NCBI GenBank assembly: GCA_963838205.1
Contig: CAWIQF010000015.1
Span: forward strand, 186,001-250,000
Direction of reading: 5' to 3'
Origin: CAIVVT01 sp963838205
GTDB taxonomy: Bacteria > Acidobacteriota > Terriglobia > Bryobacterales > Bryobacteraceae
Length of the DNA stretch: 64,000 bases
Numbering within the stretch: position 1 is the stretch's first letter; each line of letters starts with the position of its first letter. This document shows positions 1 through 9,148 of the stretch, in pieces. The position numbers and the translations under genes are program-made. The notes below the pieces were generated by a model that did no database searches, had not been told where the DNA came from, and saw nothing but the letters and a program-made list of their open reading frames with translations.

Positions 1-863
1 CGCTGCACGCCGAAGAGGCCGTGAAGGCCGGGAAGCACGTATTCTGCGCCAAGCCGATCGCCGTGGATGTGCCGGGATGCCAAAGCTTCCAGACCAGCGG
101 CAAACAGGCGGCGCAGAAGAACCTGAGCTTCTGGGCCGATTTCCAGACACGCGCGCAAGAGGTTTACAAGGAAGCGGCCAAACGCGTCCACCAGGGCGAC
201 ATCGGCAAACCGGCGTTCGCGCAGGTGCTGTACTATGCCGGGCGGCCGGTCAAGGACAGGGGTACGCCGGGGATGGACCCGGGCGAGCGCCGCCTGTTGA
301 ATTTCTTTACGGACAAGGTGCTCAGCGGCGACATCATCGTCGAGCAGAACATCCACGTGATCGACGTCGCCAACTGGCTGCTGCAGGGGCATCCGCTGAA
401 GGCGACCGGCACGGGCGGGCGCACGGACTGGAGCGGCACGCCGTACGACACGGGCGACGCCTGGGACCACTTCCAGGTGACCTACTGGTATGGCAACGAA
501 GTGCAGGCCGACTTCAGCTCGAACCAGTTGACGAACAGCTTCTCCGACCTGTGCGTGCGCGTGTTCGGCATCAAGGGCTGCGCCGACACGCACTACGGCG
601 GCCTGGTCCGCATTACCGGCGACAACGCGTGGCTGGGCGCGGAGAAGGACGACACGTTCAAGCAGGGCTGCGTCAACAACATCAAGGCGTTCGTCGCGAG
701 CATCCGCGACGGCAAGCCGATCAACAACGCGGACCAATCGGCGGAGAGCAATCTGACGGCGATTCTGGGACGCATGGCCGCGTATCAGCAGCGCCTGATC
801 ACGTGGGAAGAGATGATGAAATCGAAGGAGCGCCTCCACGCCGACCTGAAACTGAAGTGGTAG
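1..863 (+). CDS. Gfo/Idh/MocA family oxidoreductase, 5'-truncated by the window edge
   Basis: Reading frame enters from the left edge (first full codon at base 3), so the N-terminal Rossmann GxGxxG segment lies outside the window. What remains starts with the end of the NAD-binding fold (AVKAGKHVFCAKP) followed by the alpha/beta substrate domain, ending in the usual helical tail. Members oxidise or reduce sugars and inositols with NAD(P). The family signature is EKP, whose Lys is catalytic; here it reads AKP, so the Lys is kept but the preceding Glu is Ala. Thirteen bases separate the stop from the next gene, an aldo/keto reductase, and a galactonate-dehydratase-like gene follows, so a sugar or sugar-acid substrate is likely. 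The exact substrate cannot be read from sequence. Confidence 0.88.
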   Translation, partial: LHAEEAVKAGKHVFCAKPIAVDVPGCQSFQTSGKQAAQKNLSFWADFQTRAQEVYKEAAKRVHQGDIGKPAFAQVLYYAGRPVKDRGTPGMDPGERRLLNFFTDKVLSGDIIVEQNIHVIDVANWLLQGHPLKATGTGGRTDWSGTPYDTGDAWDHFQVTYWYGNEVQADFSSNQLTNSFSDLCVRVFGIKGCADTHYGGLVRITGDNAWLGAEKDDTFKQGCVNNIKAFVASIRDGKPINNADQSAESNLTAILGRMAAYQQRLITWEEMMKSKERLHADLKLKW

Positions 864-876
864 CGCCCGGAGGACG

Positions 877-1650
877 ATGCGCAAACACAGGGTCCAATTG
901 GGCGTCGGGCTGATCAGCATCGGACGCACATGGGGCGTCAGGCCCGTGCCGGTGCCGGGGGAAGCCGAGGCCCTGGCCTTGCTCGAGGGCGCCTACGAGT
1001 TGGGCATCCGGCTGTTCGACACGTCGCCCTCCTACGGGGACAGCGAGGTGAAGCTGGGGCGCTTTTTGACAGGCCTGAGCCGCGAAGAGCGAGCGCAGGT
1101 GAGCGTCGCCACGAAGTTCGGCGAGCATTGGAATTCCGGGACCGGCGAACCGTTCACCGACCACTCCTACGACGCGCTGCGCCGCAGCCTGGTGCGGAGC
1201 CTGGACCGGCTCGGCGCGATCGATCTGCTGCAACTCCACCGGACTTCCCCGGAGGTGCTTGGCAGCGCAGATCTGGAAAAGGCCTGGGAGAGCGCTCTCG
1301 ATGCCGGCGTCGGGAGAATCGGCGTGAGCGCCAGCGACCCCGCCTCGGCCGCGGCGGCGCTGGCCCTTGGTTACCAGGTGATCCAGATGCCTTACAACGC
1401 TTCGCGCGAAGACATGGGGCCGGCGCTACGCGAGGCGGCATCGAAAGACGTGGAAGTGCTGATCAATCGGCCCTACCAGGCCGGCGCGAAGCTCTACGAG
1501 ACGGCAGAGCCGGACAAGCGCGAGCTGTTCGCGCACGTGCTGCGGGTGAGATTCCGGGGCTGGGTGCTCACGGGGACGAGGTCCGTGGATCATCTGAAAG
1601 AGAACCTGGACGCCTTCCGCGCGGCGTTGAAAATGAGCGAGGAATCATGA
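877..1650 (+). CDS. Aldo/keto reductase
   Basis: 257 aa. Start chosen at ATG 877 with GGAGG at 869-873. The AKR (beta/alpha)8 pattern is visible: an N-terminal strand (LGVGLISIGRTWG), then RLFDTSPSYGDSE with the catalytic Asp and Tyr, VATKFGEHW with the catalytic Lys, LLQLHRTSP near the active-site His, and VRFRGWVLTGTRSVDHLKENL as the cofactor-binding end. It is somewhat shorter than the usual 300-330 aa. NAD(P)H-linked oxidation or reduction of a sugar is expected. Its stop overlaps the ATG of the dehydratase gene (ATGA at 1647-1650), so the two are translationally coupled and probably act on consecutive intermediates. Confidence 0.88.
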   Translation: MRKHRVQLGVGLISIGRTWGVRPVPVPGEAEALALLEGAYELGIRLFDTSPSYGDSEVKLGRFLTGLSREERAQVSVATKFGEHWNSGTGEPFTDHSYDALRRSLVRSLDRLGAIDLLQLHRTSPEVLGSADLEKAWESALDAGVGRIGVSASDPASAAAALALGYQVIQMPYNASREDMGPALREAASKDVEVLINRPYQAGAKLYETAEPDKRELFAHVLRVRFRGWVLTGTRSVDHLKENLDAFRAALKMSEES

Positions 1651-2837
1651 GCACAAGAAGAATCGCGAAGATCGAAACCGCCTGCGTCGCTCCGCGCTGG
1701 GGTCTGGTCCGCATGCTGACATCGGACGGCATCGAGGGGTTCGGTGAGTTCACTCTGGAAGGTCATCTCGAGAGCACGCGCGCCGGCGTGCACGCCATGG
1801 CCGAGTGGTTCACGGGCAAGCCGACGGACGATCTGAAGGGACTGGTGCGCGGGTTCTACGACCGCAGTTTCTACCACGGCGGCGGCGTCTACATGAGCGC
1901 GCTGGCGGGCATCGAGATGGCGTTGTGGGACATTGCGGGCAAAGCCGCGGGCCTGCCGGTGTACCGCCTGCTGGGCGGGCGCGTGCGCAACCGCGTGAAG
2001 GTCTACCGCTGGGCCGGCGGCAACAACAACGCGCCGCTGGCGGCGGCGGAGGAAGCCGCGCGCGTGGTGGCCGAAGGCGCACGGGCGATCAAAATGAACG
2101 CCTGCCCGCCGCTGGCGGCGATCGACACCTACGGCGGCATCCGGGCGGCGGTCGAGCGGGCTCGCGCCGTGCGCGATGCGGTCGGCGAGGACGTTAACAT
2201 CGCGTTCGATTTTCATGGCCGCGCGAACGTTCCGATGGCGCGGCGGCTGGCCAAGGAGCTCGAATTCGCCAACCCGCTGTTCTATGAAGAACCGGTGCGG
2301 CCGGAGTACAACCGCTGGCTGGGAGAGATCGCCGCGATCACCCATGTTCCCATCGCCACCGGAGAGCGGATGACCACCGTGGCTGAGTTCAGCGACGTGC
2401 TGGCGTCGCGCGCGGCGCATATTCTGCAACCGGATGTGGCGCACGTCGGCGGCATTGCGAACACGGCGGAAGTGGCCGCGCTATGCGAGGCCAACGGCGT
2501 GGCCCTGGCCCCGCACTGTCCGCTCTCGCCGGTCGCGTTCATGGCCTGCCTGCACGTGGTCGTTCAATCCCGGGCCGGCTGGATCCTCGAATGGTCGAAG
2601 GGCATCCACTACAACGCCCACGGCGCCACCGGCGAAATCGATCCGTGGCTGCGCTACGTGGAACCGCACGACTGGCCGCTGTTCGAACTCGATGCGGAAG
2701 GGCACATGACCGTGCCCGAGGCCCCGGGACTGGGCGTAGCCATCGACTGGAAGGAAGTGCGCAAGGCCGATGGCACGGGCGAGAGTTGGAAAGACGAAGA
2801 GATGCGCCTGCCGGACGGGACGCTTGCCAACTGGTAG
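1647..2837 (+). CDS. Enolase-superfamily sugar-acid dehydratase, D-galactonate dehydratase-like
   Basis: 396 aa, full length for the mandelate racemase/muconate lactonizing enzyme family. The open frame runs upstream to 930, but ATG 1647 is chosen because it overlaps the preceding stop (ATGA) and gives the family N-terminus. Metal ligands and catalytic residues are in place: DFHGR, EEPV, GERM, QPDVAHVGG and APHCPLSP. The DFHGR, APHCPL and GIHYN segments resemble DgoD, which dehydrates D-galactonate to 2-keto-3-deoxy-galactonate with Mg2+. With an oxidoreductase and an aldo/keto reductase just upstream this looks like an oxidative, non-phosphorylative sugar route. Specificity within the family (galactonate, fuconate, other) is not certain. 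Confidence 0.86.
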   Translation: MSTRRIAKIETACVAPRWGLVRMLTSDGIEGFGEFTLEGHLESTRAGVHAMAEWFTGKPTDDLKGLVRGFYDRSFYHGGGVYMSALAGIEMALWDIAGKAAGLPVYRLLGGRVRNRVKVYRWAGGNNNAPLAAAEEAARVVAEGARAIKMNACPPLAAIDTYGGIRAAVERARAVRDAVGEDVNIAFDFHGRANVPMARRLAKELEFANPLFYEEPVRPEYNRWLGEIAAITHVPIATGERMTTVAEFSDVLASRAAHILQPDVAHVGGIANTAEVAALCEANGVALAPHCPLSPVAFMACLHVVVQSRAGWILEWSKGIHYNAHGATGEIDPWLRYVEPHDWPLFELDAEGHMTVPEAPGLGVAIDWKEVRKADGTGESWKDEEMRLPDGTLANW

Positions 2838-2849
2838 TGCAGCCCGCCG

Positions 2850-3566
2850 CTATTCCGGATTCAACGCTGGGAGGAAGATATCCAGCGTGAACGGCGGGCG
2901 GCTGCGCAACCCCAGACGTGCTTGCACGCCGGCGATGACCGGCAGCCAGTCCGCGCGGGACTCCGGTCCTATCGGATCGTTCAGAAAGTACACCTGGACC
3001 AGCCACGTGGGCACGCCCAGACGATTCCTCAGGAAGTGCAGATGGGCGAGCCGGTTCGCCGCCTGATAGAGCGGCCCCAGCCAGGCCGGAGTTTCCTCCG
3101 CCCCGAGCCATTCCCTGGTTTCGCGAAAGGCTTCGAAGATCAAATGCATCGAGGCGGCCGAAGCACGGCAGCCCAGACATTCCACCTCGCCCACATTGCT
3201 ATAGGCTTCCAGCAGCAGAATCCCGCGCCGGGACTCTTTCAGTCCGCGCACCAGCCCCAGTCCGTCCCAGCAGGGTCCCAGCCGCGGCCAGTAGGCGGCC
3301 AACTGGCCGGCCGAATCCTCTAACCCCAGATGTTGCAGGAATTGGAAGTTGCGATATTCGCGGTAGTGGTCGCTTTCCAGCGGGGAAAGCCACTCGATGC
3401 GCGGGTCGGCATGGCACGCCCCCGCCGGGAGGGCGCGTAGAATCGCTTCGTTCAGACAGCGCGGAAGGCGGTTGACGTAATCCTGCAACTGGCGCCGGCT
3501 GCCACACGCCGCGCGGCCAGGGACGGCAGGACTGATAGCGGACGGAGGGCCCATCGAGGACAGCAT
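2850..3566 (-). CDS. Conserved protein of unknown function
   Basis: 238 aa; ATG at 3566 is preceded on the minus strand by GAGGGG at good spacing. I do not recognise a catalytic family. It is an alpha/beta-type soluble protein with no signal peptide or membrane helix, rich in Leu, Trp and Arg. Notable segments are WVSPLE-like 'EWLSPLESDHYREYRN' at about residues 58-73, 'GLKESRRGILLLEAYSNVGE' in the middle and 'PTWLVQVYFLNDP' near the C-terminus. The latter two could be beta strands of a nuclease-like core, but no DxK or ExK motif is convincing. It converges on the dehydratase gene with 12 bp between stops. Treat as hypothetical. Confidence 0.75.
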   Translation of the reverse strand: MLSSMGPPSAISPAVPGRAACGSRRQLQDYVNRLPRCLNEAILRALPAGACHADPRIEWLSPLESDHYREYRNFQFLQHLGLEDSAGQLAAYWPRLGPCWDGLGLVRGLKESRRGILLLEAYSNVGEVECLGCRASAASMHLIFEAFRETREWLGAEETPAWLGPLYQAANRLAHLHFLRNRLGVPTWLVQVYFLNDPIGPESRADWLPVIAGVQARLGLRSRPPFTLDIFLPALNPE

Positions 3567-3651
3567 CGTGTTCCCCTCAACCGATTAGTGCCTCGGCCCT
3601 AGAAACTTCTCTGTAACTATGACGAAACCATGGCGACAGGCGCAGCCAATC

Positions 3652-4641
3652 TCAGAAGGCGCCGATGGCCTGGCCCAGCCGGCGCAACTCCTCCGGAGTC
3701 GAATCGTTGGGCACCGAGCAACCCGGCGTCACGATCAGCCGCCGCCCGGCATCGATAACGGCCAGCCGGATGTCCTCGCGCAAATCCTCGACGCCGCGGG
3801 TGCGGTAGTTGCGGTGGTCGATCCCTCCCACCAGCGCGCCATGGATGACGTGCCAGTTGTGCCGCGCCCGGCGCAACGAGTAGCCGGTCCCATGAAAGGA
3901 GTAGTTGAGGCCGGATATCTTCCAACCCGTCGCCTGGACGAAGTAATCGACGTACACTTTGTCTCCATGCAGGTGCAGGATGTTCAGCGGCGCCTCGGCG
4001 ACTGCGTGGAGAATCAGCTTGTCAAACGGCTCGCTGAAGCGGGCGTATTCCTCGCGCGTCAGAATGCCCTCCTGGGCGTTGGCAACGGCCAGGAAAATGC
4101 CCGCCGCGCCGCGCTTCAGAGCGGCCCTGGCGTGATTGATCTCGGACTTGGCGATAGCCTGCAACGCGTCCAGCAGTTTCTGCGGCTGCTCTTTGCGCAG
4201 GCGTTGCACCTCGGCCGGCGAGCTCAACTTCTCGGCGACGTTCCAGGGATTAAACAGGGTCTCGACAAAGTAGGCGGCGTTTTTCCCATCCTGCCTGAGC
4301 CCCTCGTGAATCAGCTCCAGGGCTTTCAACTGCTCTGGAAACGGGCATTCCACGGGCTTCAGCTCGTACCATGCTCCGCCCGGCTTGGGATACGGGAAGT
4401 CGCTCATCACCTTGACCAGGTCGGTGCGGTAATCGTGGTGGAAAGCGAGAACCGCCTGGGCGTGTGCCGCCGCGCCCTGCTTCTCCAGGCCGAAATGATG
4501 CCACAGCGTGAACGGCGGGCGGTCTGCCGGCACCTCTTCGAGCGCCGCATCGATCCGCTGTTTCGGCGTCATGGCGGCGCCGCGCAGCAGTGCGGGCGCG
4601 GCTGCGGCGAGAAGGAACGAGCGGCGTGTCGGCAATGACAT
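3652..4641 (-). CDS. Tat-exported uroporphyrinogen decarboxylase (URO-D)-fold protein
   Basis: 329 aa. The N-terminus TRRSFLLAAAAPALLRG is a typical twin-arginine signal. The rest follows the URO-D/MtaA TIM barrel: PPFTLWHHFG at the N-terminal strand, FPYPKPGGAWYELKP, GAAGIFLAVANAQEG, LNILHLHGDK (the His-rich strand seen in methyltransferase-like members) and a C-terminal LIVTPGCSVPNDSTPEELRRL. Such members are usually not the haem enzyme, which is cytoplasmic and has an invariant N-terminal R-Q-A-G-R motif missing here. They resemble corrinoid methyltransferase A proteins. Export makes a haem role unlikely; the substrate is unknown. Confidence 0.8.
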   Translation of the reverse strand: MSLPTRRSFLLAAAAPALLRGAAMTPKQRIDAALEEVPADRPPFTLWHHFGLEKQGAAAHAQAVLAFHHDYRTDLVKVMSDFPYPKPGGAWYELKPVECPFPEQLKALELIHEGLRQDGKNAAYFVETLFNPWNVAEKLSSPAEVQRLRKEQPQKLLDALQAIAKSEINHARAALKRGAAGIFLAVANAQEGILTREEYARFSEPFDKLILHAVAEAPLNILHLHGDKVYVDYFVQATGWKISGLNYSFHGTGYSLRRARHNWHVIHGALVGGIDHRNYRTRGVEDLREDIRLAVIDAGRRLIVTPGCSVPNDSTPEELRRLGQAIGAF

Positions 4642-4701
4642 ATCTCGAACTTCAGCGGGAGGCAGGGCCCTCTACAGCCAGTTTACCGGCTGGCGGCAGG
4701 C

Positions 4702-6168
4702 TCAAGCGGAACGGCGCTTGATGGGGATGTCCAACCGCTTGATCTTCTGGTTCAGCGTGGAAAGCGGGATGCGCAACTCGGTGGCGGCTTCGGTCTGTGA
4801 ATAGCCGCACTGTTCCAGCGCTTCGATGATAATCCGGCGCTCGAAGTCGGCCACGATTTCAAACAGCGACGCGCCGGCCGGCAGCTTGCCGTCCGGGCCG
4901 GGCGCGGTGGTCCGCACCCCGGTCGACTGCAAGACCTGCTCCGGCAGCACACTGGCCGGGACTTCTTCGCTCGTGGCCAGGACCACGGCACGCTCGATGG
5001 CATTCTCCAGTTCGCGCACGTTGCCCGGCCAGTTGTAGTCCATCAGGATGTGCACGGCTTCGGGCTCGAAATGCAGCCTGGAGCCGCCGGTGGGGCTGAG
5101 AAACTTCTCGTTCTCGCGGCAGTAGACATCGAAGAAGCTGTCGATCAGCAGCGGGACGTCTTCCTTGCGTTCGCGCAACGGGGGCAACGGGATATTGATC
5201 ACGTTCAGCCGCCAGTAGAGATCCTGGCGGAATCGGCCCTCTTCCACCATCCTCGTCAGATCCGCATTCGTGGCGGCGATGACGCGGACGTCCACCTTCA
5301 TCACTTCCGTCGAGCCCACCGGCATGAACTCGCGCTCCTGCAAGACGCGCAGCAGCTTGACCTGCATGTCCGGCGACAGCGTGCCGATTTCGTCGAAGAA
5401 AATGGTGCCGTGATTGGCCGTTTCGAAGTAGCCTTTGCGATTCGCCACCGCACCGGTGAAGGAACCCTTGACGTGGCCGAACAACGTGCTCTCCAGCAGA
5501 TCCGGCGGGAGCGAGCCGGAGTTCACTCCGACGAAGGGGCGATCGGCGCGCGGCGAATTGGCGTGGATCGCTTTGGCGATCAGCTCCTTGCCGGTGCCCG
5601 TCTCGCCGGTAATCAGAATATTGGACTTCGACGGCGCGACCTGCGAAACAAGGTCCAGCACGCGGTGCATCCGCTCCGATTTGCCGACGATGTTCGGGAA
5701 AGCGTAGCGCTGTTTCAACGCGCGGCGCAGCTCGCGGTTCTCCCGCTCCAGCCGCGCGCCGGCGATCTGGCGGTCGATCTCGAGCACCAGTTTCTCGTTG
5801 TCCCAGGGCTTCGAGAAGTAGTCGTTGGCCCCGGCCTTGAGAGCCTGCACCGCTACTTCGACCGAGCCGTATGCCGTGATCAGAAAGACAGGCGTTTCAA
5901 TGTCGCGCGCACGGATGTCGCCCAGCAGGTCGAGCCCCGAACGGTCGGGCATCATCAGGTCGAGCAAAATCAGATCGTAGATCCCGGCCTCGATCTTTCG
6001 CAGCCCCTCCGTGGCACAATCGGCCAGGTGCACGCTGTAGCCTTCGAGGTCCAGCAGCGTCTGCAGGCTCTCCCGGATGTCGGCCTCGTCGTCGATGACC
6101 AGAATCCTACCCCGTGTGAGGGGCGCCGAGGCCGCTTCTTCCACGGGCACAGTCGGTTGATCAGGCAT
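4702..6168 (-). CDS. Sigma-54-dependent response regulator (NtrC/AtoC type)
   Basis: 488 aa. Receiver domain at about residues 21-135 with phospho-acceptor Asp70 (LILLDLMMPD), the acidic pair DD near the N-terminus, and the conserved Lys in YFSKPW. AAA+ domain at about 155-390 with Walker A GETGTGKE, Walker B IFFDEIG and arginine fingers in FRQDLYWRLN. The C-terminal Fis-type helix-turn-helix is YSQTEAATELRIPLSTLNQ. The sigma-54-contacting loop is GSFTGA instead of the canonical GAFTGA. The gene overlaps the end of the upstream kinase gene by 8 bp, so the two are cognate partners. Target promoters are not identifiable in the window. Confidence 0.95.
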   Translation of the reverse strand: MPDQPTVPVEEAASAPLTRGRILVIDDEADIRESLQTLLDLEGYSVHLADCATEGLRKIEAGIYDLILLDLMMPDRSGLDLLGDIRARDIETPVFLITAYGSVEVAVQALKAGANDYFSKPWDNEKLVLEIDRQIAGARLERENRELRRALKQRYAFPNIVGKSERMHRVLDLVSQVAPSKSNILITGETGTGKELIAKAIHANSPRADRPFVGVNSGSLPPDLLESTLFGHVKGSFTGAVANRKGYFETANHGTIFFDEIGTLSPDMQVKLLRVLQEREFMPVGSTEVMKVDVRVIAATNADLTRMVEEGRFRQDLYWRLNVINIPLPPLRERKEDVPLLIDSFFDVYCRENEKFLSPTGGSRLHFEPEAVHILMDYNWPGNVRELENAIERAVVLATSEEVPASVLPEQVLQSTGVRTTAPGPDGKLPAGASLFEIVADFERRIIIEALEQCGYSQTEAATELRIPLSTLNQKIKRLDIPIKRRSA

Positions 6169-9148
6169 TCACAGCTTTCCTGACGGCGGGAAACTCGAGC
6201 CGGAAAACGGTCCCTGCGCCCGGGTTGGAATCCACCTCGATCGCTCCGCCGTGTTCTTCCACGATGCCATAACTGACCGAGAGTCCGAGGCCCGTGCCCT
6301 TGCGGCTGGCTTTCGTGGTGAAGAAAGGATCGAAGATTCGCGCCACGATCTCGCGCGGCATACCGGCCCCGCTGTCCCGCACTTCCACGCCCACCCCATG
6401 CTCCGCGGGATGCGTCACGACAATCAGCTTGCCGCCCCCTTCCATCGCATCGCGGGCGTTGATGAACAGATTCAGAAACACCTGCTGCAGCTTGCCCTGG
6501 TTGCCGCGGATCTGCGGAATCGCCTCGTTCATCTCCGTCTCCACGACGATCCCCGCCTTCTGGAACTGGTGCTCCAGCAGCGTCAGCGTCTCGCGGATCA
6601 GGCGGTTCAAATCCAGATCCTCAAACGCCGTCGAGGAGGTCCGCGAGAAATTCAGCAGGGAGTTGACGATCTCGCTGGCACGGAAAGTCTGCCGCGCAAT
6701 CTTGTCCAACAGCTTCGACTTCTGATCGTCGCCGGCCACCTGTTTCGCAAGCATCTGCGCATACGTGGAGATCACGGCCAGGGGCGTATTCACCTCGTGC
6801 GCCACCCCGGCCGCCAGCAGGCCGATGGAAGATAGCTTGTCCGCCTGGACCAGCTTGCGCTCGAGTTCTTCCCGCTCTGTGATGTCGTCCAGGATCACCA
6901 GACGGCCGATGCGCGATCCCTCCCGGCTCACCAGCGGGGCGATGGCCACATTCACCGTCACCCCGCGGCGGACATCGGCCGCAGTCGCCAGACCGGCATC
7001 GATCTGGCTCAGCTCCGCCGCAGCGTGGCTTCCGTTTTCGCCGTTCTGCTTCGCGACCGCGCCATCGGCCCGCACGATCTTCGTCGCGCCGGCAGGCCGC
7101 AATGGGATCTTATACAACTGGTGGACGTCGTGGCTGCCCTGCAAGGCTTCGAAATGACTGGACAGCTCCAGCGGGAACAAATCGGAAAGAGCGCACCCCA
7201 GCGCCTCGCTGCGCGGAATGCCCGTCAGCCGCTCCATCTGCGAGTTCCAGCTCTCGACGCGGTCGTCCAGACCCGCCGCCAGCACGCCCACGTTGATCGA
7301 CTCGACGATGTTCTCGCTGAACTCCTTCAACTGCTCGTATTGCAGCGCCTTGTCCGCCAGCGACCGGTACAGACGCGCATTCTCCACGGCCATGCCGACG
7401 TAGCCCGACAACGTCGTCAGCAGGTCGATATCGTCGCTGGAGAGAAAGTCGCCATCCTCCGTGCGGCTGAGGCCGAACCAGGTCAGAGTGCGGCCGCGGT
7501 ACTCGCAGGGAACGTAGTAGGTCAGGTCGAGGCGCGCGATCGAGGCCCGGACGCTGGCCGGCAATCCGCTCGTGACCACATCGAATGCATGTTTGGTCCG
7601 TTCGAAGAACAGATAGGGACTGGACGGCTCGGCTTCGAGGAAACTGAGGTCGAACTCCCCTTCGGGCAGCGCACGGCGACCGTCGCGCGCATACAGGCTG
7701 TGCAGTTCAAACTTGCCTGGATTGCCGTCGCGGGCCAGGAAGAAGGCCACCTGCCGCACCGACAAGGTCTCGATCAGCCGCCCGCCCACGCTCGCCAGCA
7801 TGCGTTCCAGATCCATCTCGGAACTCAATTCCCGCGCGAAGCCGATCAGCGTCCGGCGGTAATCCCAGCGATCCTTGTAAAACACGTAACGGTCGAAATT
7901 CTGTTGGATCCAGCCCCGCAGCGGCTCGAACACGAAGGCCGCCACAACCACCAACAGGATCACCGCGGTCGGGCTCAACCCCTCGCGCTGCGCCAGCGCG
8001 AATACCAGGATGCTCACCACGCCCAGCACGGCAATCGTAGCCAGCAAGTACACGTACCCCTGCTGGAAAATGATGTCCACGTCCATCAGCCGGTAGCGCA
8101 GAATGGCGTACGCCCAAGTCAGCGGAATCAACGCCAGGAACAGCACCGCCAGGTTCATCTCGGGCGTCGGAACAATGCCTGCCACGTAGGGCACCGCATA
8201 GGCGGCGATGAATGGCACCATCCCCGCCAGCGTGCCGTTACGCAGCCACTTGAGCTGCTGGCGGACGATCGGATCGTCGGTCCGCCGGTAGCTGAGATGA
8301 AGCAGAACTGCCCCGCCGATGTACGAAGCGCAATACACCAGCAGCCACACCCGGTTGAGCAGCCAGTTCAGCATCACGTCCGGCAACGCCGTGCGCACCA
8401 GGCCGGACGTGGCGCCGATTTGCAGCGCAATCAGCGAGATCGCCGGCAGGTACAGAGAAAACGCCTTCCACCGCGTCCAGCGCGGCCGCGGCTCCGGAAA
8501 GGTCAGGCAGAAATGCAGGAACAATGCCGCCGCCATCAGGGCGGCCACAAAGTTGCCCACCTCAATCGCCACGTCGAAATCGTTGAATTTTCCGGTGTAG
8601 TGGAACGTGTGAAATACGAAACTCGCCAGGCACAGCAGGTAGAAGTGCAGCGCATGCGCCGCGCGGTTGCGCCGAAAGATAAGAAACAGCCCGATCAACA
8701 GGTAGGCCGCGCCCACGGCGTACTGATACAGAAACGCCTGATCCCGGGTGGCGTCCGAAATGATCACCTTGGCCGTGATCTCGACCCCGTTACGATTCAG
8801 CAGGTACTCGGCGTCGCCCCAGGCGCCATAGCGCTGCAGCACCTGCGCCACATCCGTGGACTGCCGGATTAGAATGCCGGGTTTGTTCAGGCGATTGCCG
8901 ATGCGGAGCAGTTCATCGCCAAACCGGATGCCCGCCTGCTCGGCCGGTCCGCCCGGCTGGACCTGCATGGCCAGGACGCTGATCGATTTTTCCGGCGAGG
9001 ATGGGTCCAGATGGTCCATCCACGTAACCCCGTCTTCGGGCAGACGGAACAGCTCATGCGCTTGGAAATTCAGGACCGCGCACACCACCAGCGTCCCGGT
9101 CAGAATGACCAGCAACGCGCCCCCGATCTGGGTCTTCAGATCCTTCAT
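6161..9148 (-). CDS. Membrane sensor histidine kinase with PDZ, multi-TM, GAF and PAS domains
   Basis: 995 aa. Order of parts: TM helix at about 8-27; a PDZ-like segment at about 55-110 (QPGGPAEQAGIRFGDELLRIG) facing the periplasm; six to eight further membrane helices at about 137-408; GAF at about 440-600; PAS at about 610-770; HisKA with phospho-acceptor His784 (GVAHEVNTPL); HATPase with N box NLFINARDAM, G1 DSGAGMP, F box FDPFFTTK and G2 GTGLGLS. The layout recalls PrsK/XrtA-type 7TM kinases. A PDZ upstream of the membrane domain suggests that it senses periplasmic protein C-termini. It transfers phosphate to the downstream regulator, which overlaps it. Confidence 0.94.
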   Translation of the reverse strand: MKDLKTQIGGALLVILTGTLVVCAVLNFQAHELFRLPEDGVTWMDHLDPSSPEKSISVLAMQVQPGGPAEQAGIRFGDELLRIGNRLNKPGILIRQSTDVAQVLQRYGAWGDAEYLLNRNGVEITAKVIISDATRDQAFLYQYAVGAAYLLIGLFLIFRRNRAAHALHFYLLCLASFVFHTFHYTGKFNDFDVAIEVGNFVAALMAAALFLHFCLTFPEPRPRWTRWKAFSLYLPAISLIALQIGATSGLVRTALPDVMLNWLLNRVWLLVYCASYIGGAVLLHLSYRRTDDPIVRQQLKWLRNGTLAGMVPFIAAYAVPYVAGIVPTPEMNLAVLFLALIPLTWAYAILRYRLMDVDIIFQQGYVYLLATIAVLGVVSILVFALAQREGLSPTAVILLVVVAAFVFEPLRGWIQQNFDRYVFYKDRWDYRRTLIGFARELSSEMDLERMLASVGGRLIETLSVRQVAFFLARDGNPGKFELHSLYARDGRRALPEGEFDLSFLEAEPSSPYLFFERTKHAFDVVTSGLPASVRASIARLDLTYYVPCEYRGRTLTWFGLSRTEDGDFLSSDDIDLLTTLSGYVGMAVENARLYRSLADKALQYEQLKEFSENIVESINVGVLAAGLDDRVESWNSQMERLTGIPRSEALGCALSDLFPLELSSHFEALQGSHDVHQLYKIPLRPAGATKIVRADGAVAKQNGENGSHAAAELSQIDAGLATAADVRRGVTVNVAIAPLVSREGSRIGRLVILDDITEREELERKLVQADKLSSIGLLAAGVAHEVNTPLAVISTYAQMLAKQVAGDDQKSKLLDKIARQTFRASEIVNSLLNFSRTSSTAFEDLDLNRLIRETLTLLEHQFQKAGIVVETEMNEAIPQIRGNQGKLQQVFLNLFINARDAMEGGGKLIVVTHPAEHGVGVEVRDSGAGMPREIVARIFDPFFTTKASRKGTGLGLSVSYGIVEEHGGAIEVDSNPGAGTVFRLEFPAVRKAVNA

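Noticed and set aside
7025..8872. 615-codon plus-strand frame opposite the histidine kinase
   Set aside because: Very rich in Arg, Gln and His with no motifs; antisense shadow of the kinase gene.
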